A stretch of DNA of 64,000 nucleotides, from assembly GCA_963669435.1 (NCBI GenBank), contig OY770025.1, positions 3,596,001 through 3,660,000 of the forward strand. Reading direction: 5' to 3'. The notes below the pieces were generated by a model that searched no databases, was not told the origin of the DNA, and saw nothing but the letters and a program-made list of their open reading frames with translations. Below are positions 1-8,230 of this stretch, piece after piece. The stretch is from CALJFL01 sp963669435. Its GTDB lineage: Bacteria; Pseudomonadota; Gammaproteobacteria; Pseudomonadales; Halieaceae. How positions within the stretch are numbered: the first letter of the stretch is position 1; each line of letters opens with the position of its first letter. The position numbers were made by a program, and so were the translations under genes.

Positions 1-2
1 TA

Positions 3-1055
3 GCGGACTTGCTGCACGCCCCAAAGGAATATGGGGACGTTATAGCTGACACCTTATTGGCCTCAGGTCATGAGGCGAAAGAAAAAATCCTCCAGGATCG
101 GAAGAGTCGCAGCGCTAACGAGGCTATATGGGAAAGGACTGCAGGTATAAGTTGGCAAGCTTCGATTACGAATCTGTTGTTAAGGGCCTCGATAAAACCC
201 ATGGTCACAGCGCTTGATCCCGAAAATACTATCCGAGTCAAGCGCGCTGCACGCGTCTTACTTGGAAATGGATTTCAAACACACTTCGTGCCAGTGAAAA
301 ATGATTGGTTCAAGGCGAGATGGTTGGAGTCGGATAAGCACGAGAAGGTTATATTATACCTTCCCGGTGGGGGATTTTTTCTGCCCGCGACCATGGCACA
401 CCTTAGCTTTCTTGAAAAGCTGGCGAATGAAAACGGCGCATCTGCCTTGCTTGTGGACTACCGGTTGGCACCGGAGCACCCGTTCCCAGCGGGCTTGGAA
501 GATGCGTTATCAGCTTATCAGTATTTACTTGATGAAGGATACAACCCTCAAGATATTGTAGTCGCCGGAGATTCGGCTGGCGGCGGGCTGGTGCTATCAT
601 TGCTTCAAGCCCTAAGGTCTGACGATTTGCCCTGTCCCGCAGGAGCCGTTCTGTTGTCAGCCTTCACTGATCTTGGCTTGGCAAGTTTTTCTCATGAAAC
701 GAATCGTTGGCGCGATCCGATGATGTCGAATGGACTCAGCACTTCACTATTTCGCGACTATACCGGGGGTAACTCTGAGGACCACCCATGGCTATCGCCC
801 ATCAATGGTGACTTTAAGGGTTTTCCGCCCATCTTTGCCCAGGTCGGTAGTACGGAAGTGCTGCTAGATGACACGCTGCATGTGGCTCAGAAAGCGCGAT
901 CTCAAGGAGTAGATTTTCAGGTTGAGGTGTGGGGTGGAATGCCGCATGTCTGGCAGCTACTGTCCTTTATTCCTGAGTCGAAAAAGGCCCGAGAAAGCCT
1001 GAATGCGTTTGTTAAAACTCGATGGCAGGTTCCTCAGGACGTGCTTGTTTCATGA
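3..1055 (+). CDS. alpha/beta hydrolase, hormone-sensitive-lipase family (5' end probably outside window)
   Basis: Serine esterase of the HSL/acetyl-hydrolase type, expected to hydrolyse carboxyl esters or lactones in the cytoplasm. Counting from the TTG at base 9, the protein shows PGGG at 119-122 (the oxyanion-hole block, with Pro in place of the usual His), YRLAPEHPFPA at 151-161, the nucleophile elbow GDSAGG with Ser189, and likely Asp287 and His313 completing the triad. The frame is open to the left edge and the first in-frame ATG lies only near residue 65, so the true start is probably upstream of the window. It sits 18 bases before the acyltransferase gene, likely in one operon. In an island with BVMOs, an esterase able to open a lactone or ester product is expected, but the substrate is inference. 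Confidence 0.85.
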   Translation, partial: ADLLHAPKEYGDVIADTLLASGHEAKEKILQDRKSRSANEAIWERTAGISWQASITNLLLRASIKPMVTALDPENTIRVKRAARVLLGNGFQTHFVPVKNDWFKARWLESDKHEKVILYLPGGGFFLPATMAHLSFLEKLANENGASALLVDYRLAPEHPFPAGLEDALSAYQYLLDEGYNPQDIVVAGDSAGGGLVLSLLQALRSDDLPCPAGAVLLSAFTDLGLASFSHETNRWRDPMMSNGLSTSLFRDYTGGNSEDHPWLSPINGDFKGFPPIFAQVGSTEVLLDDTLHVAQKARSQGVDFQVEVWGGMPHVWQLLSFIPESKKARESLNAFVKTRWQVPQDVLVS

Positions 1056-1073
1056 TCGATAAGGGAGGTCACC

Positions 1074-1829
1074 ATGAGTAAAACTGAAGGTGCCGGGAAA
1101 GTGGGCGCGCTGGTTCGTACCTTCGTTGCAACTGGCAGTGTTGTTGGCAGTTTTGCTGCTGGGCTACCAATCTACCTCCTAAATGGTTCGTTGCGCGAGG
1201 CAAGGAATTTCTCTCTTTCGCTGTTTGGCGAAACAGCTTCGGCCCTGATCGGACTTAAACTCAATGTTACGGGCGAGGAGCACCTCTGGGCTCGACGACC
1301 GGCAGTGTTCGTCATGAATCACCAGAGTAAGGTGGATGTCCTTATTGTCGCTAAACTTCTGAGACGGGATTTTGCTGGTATTGGAAAAATTGAAATTAAA
1401 AAGGAGAGCCCCATCCTTGGCGGTATTCTTGAGTTGGGTGGAACGGTGTTTATAGACCGCAGCTCAGGAAAGAAAGCAGTGGAAGCGCTTAAACCACTTG
1501 TAGAGCTGATGCGTGATGAGGGAATCTCTGTGGCCATTGCTCCAGAAGGTACACGAACCGAGACTGCTGAATTGGCTCCTTTCAAGAAAGGCGCGTTTCA
1601 TTTGGCGCAGCAGGCGGGTGTGCCGATAATACCAATAGTCATACATAATGCAGGAAAGCTAGCACCAAAAGGTCAGCTAGCGATTCATTCGGGCACTGTT
1701 GACATCGAAGTTCTCTCTCCGGTTGAGACAGGCAGCTGGAAGGCCAGCACAATTGATGAGCATGTCAGGGAAGTTCGCAATCTTTTTGCCAGAACACTTG
1801 GTCAGGACGCAGAGGAAGAGGAACAGTGA
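1074..1829 (+). CDS. 1-acylglycerol-3-phosphate acyltransferase-like protein (PlsC family)
   Basis: Membrane-associated acyltransferase of 251 residues, the usual length for PlsC/LPLAT proteins that transfer an acyl group from acyl-CoA or acyl-ACP to lysophosphatidate. The family HX4D catalytic motif is present as NHQSKVD (His83, Asp88), with FIDRSSG near 127-133 and EGTR at 158-161. A hydrophobic stretch at about 10-36 could anchor the protein. The start is fixed by a strong Shine-Dalgarno sequence, AGGGAGG, just before the ATG. It follows the esterase closely and precedes an SDR, so here it may act on a specialised acyl substrate rather than in general phospholipid synthesis. That last point is inference. 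Confidence 0.87.
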   Translation: MSKTEGAGKVGALVRTFVATGSVVGSFAAGLPIYLLNGSLREARNFSLSLFGETASALIGLKLNVTGEEHLWARRPAVFVMNHQSKVDVLIVAKLLRRDFAGIGKIEIKKESPILGGILELGGTVFIDRSSGKKAVEALKPLVELMRDEGISVAIAPEGTRTETAELAPFKKGAFHLAQQAGVPIIPIVIHNAGKLAPKGQLAIHSGTVDIEVLSPVETGSWKASTIDEHVREVRNLFARTLGQDAEEEEQ

Positions 1830-1888
1830 GGTTACTTATCTGCCGATTACCAGATTGGATTGAATAATTAGTGATCGAGCGAATCGTT

Positions 1889-2674
1889 ATGAATGTCGGC
1901 AAACGGCTGGAAAAGAAGGTTGCGCTTGTGACCGGCGCAGGTACCGGTTTGGGGGAAGCTACGGCGGCTCTTTTTGCGAAGGAAGGCGCGCATGTCTACG
2001 TGTCCGATATCGATGCCGATAGTGTCGAGAGTACTGCGCGGGACATTCGTTCTACTGGTTTAAAGGCTACAGCCAGACAGCAGGATGTTACCGATGAAAC
2101 AGGATGGGAACATCTGCTCGCTGAGATCATGGATGTCGAGGGTCAGCTGGATGTTATAGTTAATAATGCTGGCATTGCATTAGGCGGAAATGCAGAGACT
2201 ACGACGCTCGACGATTGGCGCCGGACACAGTCAGTTAACCTGGACGGTGTATTCCTGGGGACTCGGGCCGCAATTGGCGCCATGAAGTCGCGAGGAGGTG
2301 CGATAATCAATATGTCATCGATAGAGGGCATTGTCGGTGAGCCAGAGGGGGCGGCCTACAATGCCAGTAAAGGTGGCGTGCGAGTTTTTACCAAGTCTGC
2401 TGCGTTACACTGCGGAAAGATGGGCTATGGAATCCGTGTCAACTCGGTGCACCCCGGCTTCATTCTCACCGACATGGTCAAGAATATCCTGGCAGATATG
2501 AGTGACGGAATGAGGCAGAAGATGTTGCAACGTTTCCGAAGAACTATCCCACTGGGCGGAAAGCTGGGCGAGCCACAAGACATAGCCAATGCTTGCTTGT
2601 TTCTCGCCAGCGATGAATCAAAATATGTGACAGGTGCCGAATTGGTCGTTGACGGTGGTTTTACTGCCCAGTGA
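1889..2674 (+). CDS. short-chain dehydrogenase/reductase (SDR), hydroxysteroid-dehydrogenase-like
   Basis: Classical SDR, a NAD(P)-dependent oxidoreductase of secondary alcohols and ketones. The sequence shows the cofactor motif TGAGTGLG near the N terminus, NNAG in the middle, the catalytic Ser in NMSSIEG and the YNASK active site, followed by HPGFILTDM and the C-terminal VDGG block. An in-frame GTG at 1871 would add six residues. The ATG at 1889 gives a more usual SDR N terminus, but neither has a strong ribosome-binding site. It is the last gene of the rightward group and converges on another SDR after only 33 bases. The substrate could be a cyclic alcohol or ketone feeding the BVMO, which is inference from context. 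Confidence 0.87.
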   Translation: MNVGKRLEKKVALVTGAGTGLGEATAALFAKEGAHVYVSDIDADSVESTARDIRSTGLKATARQQDVTDETGWEHLLAEIMDVEGQLDVIVNNAGIALGGNAETTTLDDWRRTQSVNLDGVFLGTRAAIGAMKSRGGAIINMSSIEGIVGEPEGAAYNASKGGVRVFTKSAALHCGKMGYGIRVNSVHPGFILTDMVKNILADMSDGMRQKMLQRFRRTIPLGGKLGEPQDIANACLFLASDESKYVTGAELVVDGGFTAQ

Positions 2675-2707
2675 ATGGTCGTTACTTGGCCAACCGTCTA
2701 GCCACGG

Positions 2708-3508
2708 CTAGCTGTATTTCTGGGTCATATAATGTGATGCCAGGCCGCCATCACAGGGTATATTGATTCCTCTAAGCCAGTGTGAATCGTCGGACTGCAG
2801 GAAAGACACGAGAGGAGCGATATCCCCGGGAACTGCATTTCGATCCATCAGTCTATTGTTTTCTTGCTGATGCTCGTCTTCAGCTTGTAGAAATTGTGTG
2901 AGCAGGGGAGTTTCTACTGGTCCCGGACTGATACAGTTCATTCTGATGTCGCGATCGCGCCACTGCCAGCAATTCTTTATAGTCCAAAAAATAAGGGCTT
3001 CCTTTGACAGATAATAGGAACGCCCCGGTTGTGTGGATATCGCGTGTTGACAACAAAAATCCTCTACATTTGACATATCCGTAGTGTCGATAAGTGCCTG
3101 AATCTGACTCAGGGATCGTGGCCAACCCGAGCCGGCGAGTGAGGCCAGGTTTACTATGGATCCACCACGGTTCATTTTTTCAATTACGCCCAGCGTCAAC
3201 ACTCTGAGGCCAAGAAAGTTAACCTTCAATACTAGCGGGGCAGGATGGGTCGGGGCTATACCCGCAATATTGCACAGTCCATCTACCTCGAAGGGCAATT
3301 GCACCAGACATTGCTTGATGGAGGCTTCGTCAGCCAGATCAACGGGGATAAATGAGTCCGCAACAGTGCACGAAGCCTTATCGACCCCGATCACCTGCGC
3401 CCCGGAGGACCGAAGATGCTTGACCGTGGCAAGGCCGATACCGGAAGCGCAGCCTGAAACTACGATGGTCTTTCCCGCTAGAGTGCCGGCCTGTATCGTG
3501 TTAGCAAT
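2708..3508 (-). CDS. SDR resembling 3-alpha-hydroxysteroid dehydrogenase/carbonyl reductase, non-canonical start
   Basis: SDR resembling the HsdA-type 3-alpha-hydroxysteroid dehydrogenase/carbonyl reductase: the N terminus reads TIVVSGCASGIGLATVKHL and later parts include NIAGIAP, the Ser of NLASLAG, the active-site YYLSK, SPGPVETPLL and CDGG. The only ATG/GTG/TTG-type start (GTG, base 3394) lies after this NAD-binding motif, so translation must begin upstream. Between the preceding gene's TAA (3524-3526) and the motif there is no ATG, GTG or TTG in frame; ATC at 3511 or ATT at 3508 are candidates. I give the ATT. It is also in the same frame as the upstream alcohol dehydrogenase. Last gene of the leftward operon; role probably reversible oxidation of a ring hydroxyl. 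Confidence 0.8.
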   Translation of the reverse strand: MANTIQAGTLAGKTIVVSGCASGIGLATVKHLRSSGAQVIGVDKASCTVADSFIPVDLADEASIKQCLVQLPFEVDGLCNIAGIAPTHPAPLVLKVNFLGLRVLTLGVIEKMNRGGSIVNLASLAGSGWPRSLSQIQALIDTTDMSNVEDFCCQHAISTQPGRSYYLSKEALIFWTIKNCWQWRDRDIRMNCISPGPVETPLLTQFLQAEDEHQQENNRLMDRNAVPGDIAPLVSFLQSDDSHWLRGINIPCDGGLASHYMTQKYS

Positions 3509-3523
3509 GATACGTTTACCGTT

Positions 3524-4585
3524 TTAGGGCGTCAGCACGACGCGCCCCAGCAGTTTGCCGGCGCGCAACTCGTCCAGCGTTCGATTTGCTTCGCTAAGTC
3601 CTCGACATTCTATGGGGATTGCTTGAATTTTGCCGGATTTTACAATATCAAGCATCTCCGCCGATTCCTCTAAGGAGCAAGGTATGCCACCCATAATGGT
3701 AATACTCTTCATCGGGAACATTGTCACAGGCATGGTAAAACTACCGCCGAACAAGCCGACCACGACAATTTTCCCGCCTCGGCGTATGATGCGGTTGGCG
3801 AAATAGAAGCTTGAGGCTGCGCCGACAAAGTCGATTACTCCGGTCAATCCACCTGTTTTTTCAAGTAGTGCTTTGGCCCCGGCGGGCTGACTTGTGTTGC
3901 AGACGTCGTATGCTCCCATGCGTTTAGCGGTTTCAAGTTTTTTGTCGTCGATATCGCAGGCAATGACATGTGCTCCAGGAAATAGCACTTGTGCAAACTG
4001 AAGAGCCATCAAGCCAAGTCCCCCGAGACCGACAATTCCTACATAATCACCTTCAGCGACATTTCCCAGGTTTTTTAGGGATTTGTATGAAGTGTTGCCA
4101 GAACACATACAAACGCCTGCGAGTCCCTCGGGGATACCCGAACAATCCAGTAAGTACCGAGGATGAGGGACGACAACGTAGTCAGAAAATCCGCCATTCC
4201 AGTTTACCCCCAGTGCTCGTTGTTCTGGGCACAGCGTTTCCTCGCCGCGCGCGCACAGTGAGCATTTTCCGCATCCACAAAAGGGATAAATCGCGTACCT
4301 GCCGCCCAATCTGACACCCTCTGCCGCGGCTTCAGCTTCCGGGCCAAATGCTGCCAACGTTCCCTCGATTTCATGTCCCATGGTAAAGGGCAGTGAGCGT
4401 CCCTGGGTGTAGTCAGCCCTCTTACCGTCACCCAGATCAAAATAACCGTCCTGGATATGTAGTTCTGTGTGACAAACCCCACAGTGAGAAACTTTTACCA
4501 AAACCTCGGTACCTTTTAGCTCTGGTATCTTTCCGGTGATCTCCTGTAGTTGGCCACCATACTTGACGATAGATTGGCTCTTCAT
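3524..4585 (-). CDS. zinc-dependent alcohol dehydrogenase, ChnD-like
   Basis: Medium-chain zinc alcohol dehydrogenase of 353 residues. The catalytic-zinc region GVCHTELHIQDGYFDLGDGKR and the GHE motif strongly recall 6-hydroxyhexanoate dehydrogenase (ChnD) of the cyclohexanol pathway, which oxidises the omega-hydroxy acid released from a BVMO-made lactone. The structural-zinc cysteine lobe CGCGKCSLCARGEETLC and the NAD motif GLGGLG are present. The start is the ATG at 4585 because its ATGA overlaps the stop of the BVMO gene. A longer reading frame begins at 4645 but would run inside that gene. Position directly after a BVMO supports the ring-opened hydroxy-acid oxidation role; the actual substrate is not known. 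Confidence 0.88.
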   Translation of the reverse strand: MKSQSIVKYGGQLQEITGKIPELKGTEVLVKVSHCGVCHTELHIQDGYFDLGDGKRADYTQGRSLPFTMGHEIEGTLAAFGPEAEAAAEGVRLGGRYAIYPFCGCGKCSLCARGEETLCPEQRALGVNWNGGFSDYVVVPHPRYLLDCSGIPEGLAGVCMCSGNTSYKSLKNLGNVAEGDYVGIVGLGGLGLMALQFAQVLFPGAHVIACDIDDKKLETAKRMGAYDVCNTSQPAGAKALLEKTGGLTGVIDFVGAASSFYFANRIIRRGGKIVVVGLFGGSFTMPVTMFPMKSITIMGGIPCSLEESAEMLDIVKSGKIQAIPIECRGLSEANRTLDELRAGKLLGRVVLTP

Positions 4586-6231
4586 CCTTGTGCCTGCTTG
4601 CAAAAAGTATAGCTCGGGTAGCTTTGTTCGCGCTCGGCTATGCATCTACGGTTGTAGGCGTTAAACCCTCCAATATATGCGAGTAACTGGCGGGGCTTCC
4701 CGGGCACGTTTGCACCGACATACCAACTTTCGGCGTGTTCCCAGAGAGTTCCTTTAGCCGCATCATTTACTTCTTGGCCCCAGCCAGTCTGAGCCTCAAC
4801 TTTTGCTTCACATCGTTGATAGCTTCGGTTCTTGATGAAGCCGATTAAATCCGCGATCCAGTCGACCTGCATTTCATTGGTTCGAACAACATTGGTTAGT
4901 ACAGATGGGCTGAGAGGGCCACCAATGAGATACATGTTCGGATAACCGTTAATGGTAATACCAAGATGGCTTTGGACGCCTGAACTCCACTCTTCTCCAA
5001 GTAATTGGCCGTCTTTACCCCGTACTTCAATGCGAGACAATGTTCCGGTAAGCGCATCGAACCCCGATGCGCAAATCAGGGTATCCAGTTCGATTTGCTG
5101 TCCGTTTACGATCACGCCATTTTCAGTGACGCGATCAATCGGGTTGGATTTGACGTCAACCAACTCCACATTATCCCGGTTGAACGTCTCCAAATAATTT
5201 GTCCCGACGGTCAGGCGTTTTGTGCCAAAGGGAAATTTGGGCGTGAGTTTCTCGGCGTCTTCAGGGTCGTCAACCGTCTCTTTTATCTTTTCACGTAGAA
5301 AATCGGACACCTCATCGTTGAGTTCCTTATTGGTCATGATGTCGCGAAACATGAATGCCAAAGATGCTCCGCCGCAGGCCCACCGTTTTTCAAAAACAGC
5401 CTTTCGCTGCTCCGGTGTGAATTCCTCGGCATAGTGAAATTTGGTGTCGTTGGTTTCCGCGTCCAGCCTTAGGTCGCCTGATCCTGAGCGACGCCCCTTG
5501 TGCAACTGCTGGCGAATGTCTTCTCGATTGCTCTCCCACCAGAGCTGGTCTTCTGGTTCTATGGGCCCGTTCAATGCGGGACTATGGTAGTTTGGTGTTC
5601 TCAGAAACACGCTCAGGTGTTCGCATTGCGCTGCCACAATCGGTATCAATTGCGTGCCTGAGGATCCAGTGCCGATAACGCCGACGCGTTTACCGCAGAA
5701 ATCGGGTTCTTCCTCAGGCCACCTCGCCGTGTGCATGAGCTCGCCTTCGAAGTCATGCAGGCCCTCTATCTCTGGAAATATTGGTGTTGTAATTGGTCCG
5801 GCTGCTGAAACGAAGTGCCGCGATTGGTATACGTCGCCATCTTTCGTTTCAAATGTCCAGAGATTGTCGCGTTCTTCGAAGGTTGCCTTGATCAATGTGG
5901 AATTGAACCGGATGTCTCTACGCAGCTCCAGTCTATCCGCCACCCACTGTAGGTAGCGGTATATTTCATCGCGGGCAGCATAGCGTTCTGACCATTTCCA
6001 TTCGGCGTCAATGATCGGCGAAAAACTATAGCAATAGGCAAGGCTTTCAACATCACATCGGGCGCCGGGGTAACGGTTCCAATACCAGGCACCGCCTACA
6101 TCCGGCGCTGCTTCCAATGCCAGTGTTTCAAGTCCGTCCTCGCGAAAACGGTGTACGGCGTATAAGCCCCCAAATCCTGCGCCTAGGACAACTACGTCAA
6201 GTGGGGAATCTGCCTTGGTCATGCTGGTCAT
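4582..6231 (-). CDS. Baeyer-Villiger monooxygenase (class B flavoprotein), CHMO-type
   Basis: FAD- and NADPH-dependent monooxygenase of 549 residues that inserts oxygen next to a ketone, giving an ester or lactone. It has the FAD motif GAGFGG at 17-22, the BVMO fingerprint FxGxxxHxxxWP as FEGELMHTARWP at 161-172, and the NADPH motif GTGSSG at 187-192. Length and architecture match cyclohexanone/steroid-monooxygenase-type enzymes without N-terminal extension. Start and stop both overlap the neighbours by four bases (ATGA at 6228-6231 and 4582-4585), indicating translational coupling with the hydratase before and the ChnD-like dehydrogenase after. A ring-expanding or side-chain-cleaving step is likely; the ketone is unknown. 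Confidence 0.95.
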   Translation of the reverse strand: MTSMTKADSPLDVVVLGAGFGGLYAVHRFREDGLETLALEAAPDVGGAWYWNRYPGARCDVESLAYCYSFSPIIDAEWKWSERYAARDEIYRYLQWVADRLELRRDIRFNSTLIKATFEERDNLWTFETKDGDVYQSRHFVSAAGPITTPIFPEIEGLHDFEGELMHTARWPEEEPDFCGKRVGVIGTGSSGTQLIPIVAAQCEHLSVFLRTPNYHSPALNGPIEPEDQLWWESNREDIRQQLHKGRRSGSGDLRLDAETNDTKFHYAEEFTPEQRKAVFEKRWACGGASLAFMFRDIMTNKELNDEVSDFLREKIKETVDDPEDAEKLTPKFPFGTKRLTVGTNYLETFNRDNVELVDVKSNPIDRVTENGVIVNGQQIELDTLICASGFDALTGTLSRIEVRGKDGQLLGEEWSSGVQSHLGITINGYPNMYLIGGPLSPSVLTNVVRTNEMQVDWIADLIGFIKNRSYQRCEAKVEAQTGWGQEVNDAAKGTLWEHAESWYVGANVPGKPRQLLAYIGGFNAYNRRCIAEREQSYPSYTFCKQAQG

Positions 6232-6986
6232 GCCTTGCGTTTTTTAGGCGACATTACCTTTGCCCAGGCATTGCGAAACTCATTGGTATCGAGCTGCTCA
6301 ATAAACTGCGTGCGCTCGGACTCCATGTGGTTGATCATCGCTTCGCGATAGGGCTGGCGCATCAATTCTTTTGAGCGTTTGAGGGATACCGGTGGCAGTT
6401 CCGCCATTTTCTGGCAGATCTTGATGGTATAGCTGTCCAACTGCTCGGGCTCCAGCACGCCGGTCACAAAGCCCATCTCCCTGGCTCGCTCGGCGGAAAT
6501 AGGGCGCCCGGTTAGCAATAATTCGGCTGCAGTTTGATGGCCCGCCATCCTGCTGAGCAGGAATGACGATCCCGCCTCTGGTACCAAAGCAAGCGATGTA
6601 AATGGTGTACGGAATGTTGCTTCACTTGAAGCGTACACCAGGTCGCAATGAAACAGCATGGTTGTACCGATGCCCACTGCCATTCCCGGAACAGCCGCCA
6701 CCACAGGCTTGGGAAAACGCGTCAGTAAACGAACAAACTTGGTGACAGGGTTATATTCGCCTAGAGCCTCAATGTTATTTGCATCTGCTGCTAGATCAGC
6801 TCCGGCGGAAAATGCCTCACCTTTCGAGCTCAGATGCACCACTCTGATGGCGTCGTCGTCCTTTGCCTGCTCAACTTTTTCATGCATGAACTCGAACATT
6901 TCGAAGTTTATGGCATTGAGTTTATCCGGTCGATTGATAATCAATGACATGACCGCCCCGTCAGTCTTCACAATGATTTCGTTCAT
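6228..6986 (-). CDS. enoyl-CoA hydratase/isomerase family protein
   Basis: Crotonase-fold protein of 252 residues acting on an enoyl-CoA (hydration or double-bond isomerisation). It contains the oxyanion-hole segments GEAFSAGADLA and PGMAVGIGTTMLFHCDLVYAS, and an active-site-region Glu in LVPEAGSS, a pattern also common in delta3,delta2-enoyl-CoA isomerases. The start is ATG 6986, preceded by GGGAG; an upstream in-frame extension would overlap the dehydrogenase gene and is rejected. The stop overlaps the BVMO start by ATGA. It lies between the acyl-CoA dehydrogenase pair and the BVMO and probably takes the enoyl product of the pair. Hydratase versus isomerase cannot be decided by eye. Confidence 0.9.
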   Translation of the reverse strand: MNEIIVKTDGAVMSLIINRPDKLNAINFEMFEFMHEKVEQAKDDDAIRVVHLSSKGEAFSAGADLAADANNIEALGEYNPVTKFVRLLTRFPKPVVAAVPGMAVGIGTTMLFHCDLVYASSEATFRTPFTSLALVPEAGSSFLLSRMAGHQTAAELLLTGRPISAERAREMGFVTGVLEPEQLDSYTIKICQKMAELPPVSLKRSKELMRQPYREAMINHMESERTQFIEQLDTNEFRNAWAKVMSPKKRKA

Positions 6987-6990
6987 TGGC

Positions 6991-8196
6991 TTACTCCCTG
7001 TTGGATGATCGTGATAAGGCGGTGATTGTGTCACCCTTTGGCGCAAACGGATCAGGGCCGGACCACGCCTCCCCATCATCCAAAATCGATTCTGCTATCT
7101 TCGATTCCAAGGATCGCTTGTCGTACCAGTTTGTTTGCAATTGCTTGGCTCTTCGGTAGTACAGTTGAATGTCATACTCCAATGTGAATCCGATTCCTCC
7201 GTGAATTTGCTCTGCTCTGGCGGTCACGATGCGGGCTGTATCCTTCGCGAAGAGTGCGGCCATCGAAGCTAGCGCGCGATAGGATAGACCTTCGGAATGT
7301 GCCCATGCGGCTTCATATACAAGGGTTTTGGCACCATTTACTGCGACCTTACTATCTACCAGAGGATGACTGATTGCCTGAAAAGCCCCAATTGGGTTGC
7401 CAAACTGTTCGCGCTCCTTGGCGTAGTCAACCGTAATTTCCAGGGCTCTCTCTGCGAGGCCCGCTGCATAGGCCGCATCGAGAAGAACGGCCTGATTAAG
7501 GGACTCGCTCCATAATGCTTTGGTATCCAAGTCGCCTGACAAGTACGCGCTACTGCCTATCTGGGCGTCTTCAAATATGAGGCGCCCCTGGCCATCATCT
7601 ACAAGATTAGAAGTCTCCTCGATCCGCAGGCCGGGGTTGTCGGCATCTACGAGAAAGATATGCGCGGCCGTTGAATGGCCTTCGATTCTGGCGATGACAA
7701 GAAATTGATCAGCGATTTGTGCGAATGGGACATGCACTTTTCTCCCGTTCAGACGATAGCCATTGCTCGTTATACTGGCAACCGTCTCGATGTCCTGCAG
7801 CAGAAATCCACTGTGCGGTTCAAGCCATGCGGGCGAAACAATAGCTTCCCCCGCAGCGATTCGTTTCAAGCATTCTCTAGCTTCAGCGGATTGGGGGAGG
7901 CATTGGAGTACCAGCGCAGATACAACTGAAGAAGCGAAATGCGGAGTGGCTGCCAGATGTCGGCCCATCTGCTCATATGCCGGCACGGCATCAAGTATCG
8001 AGAACCCTGTACCTCCATAGCTTTCGGGAATGATCAGCCCCGCTACTCCCGATTCGATCATGTGTTCCCAAAGCTCGGAACAAAGCGTGTTTTCCTGTTC
8101 CGCTTTGCGAACATGGTCGGGTGTGCTCAGGTCCTGGCAGAGTTTGCCAATGAGATCGTCGAGCGCCTGTTGATTTTCAGAAAAGTCTAGGTGCAT
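6991..8196 (-). CDS. acyl-CoA dehydrogenase, partner-type subunit (pair A)
   Basis: Acyl-CoA dehydrogenase fold, 401 residues. The C-terminal flavin-binding signature REQFGNPIGAFQAISHPLVD and the QIHGGIGFTLEYDIQLYYRRAKQLQ block are clear, but the middle strand region lacks the usual YSEPxAGSD loop carried by its neighbour. Adjacent genes with this complementary pattern are known to form alpha2beta2 heteromers in actinobacterial steroid side-chain and ring degradation (FadE26-FadE27 and FadE28-FadE29 types). I infer the same here with the gene at 8231-9412. The likely start is ATG 8196; an in-frame extension to 8301 would run into the upstream gene. It ends five bases before the hydratase ATG. 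Confidence 0.9.
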   Translation of the reverse strand: MHLDFSENQQALDDLIGKLCQDLSTPDHVRKAEQENTLCSELWEHMIESGVAGLIIPESYGGTGFSILDAVPAYEQMGRHLAATPHFASSVVSALVLQCLPQSAEARECLKRIAAGEAIVSPAWLEPHSGFLLQDIETVASITSNGYRLNGRKVHVPFAQIADQFLVIARIEGHSTAAHIFLVDADNPGLRIEETSNLVDDGQGRLIFEDAQIGSSAYLSGDLDTKALWSESLNQAVLLDAAYAAGLAERALEITVDYAKEREQFGNPIGAFQAISHPLVDSKVAVNGAKTLVYEAAWAHSEGLSYRALASMAALFAKDTARIVTARAEQIHGGIGFTLEYDIQLYYRRAKQLQTNWYDKRSLESKIAESILDDGEAWSGPDPFAPKGDTITALSRSSNRE

Positions 8197-8230
8197 AGAT
8201 ATCCGTGTAACGTTTTTTGAGGACGTGTAG

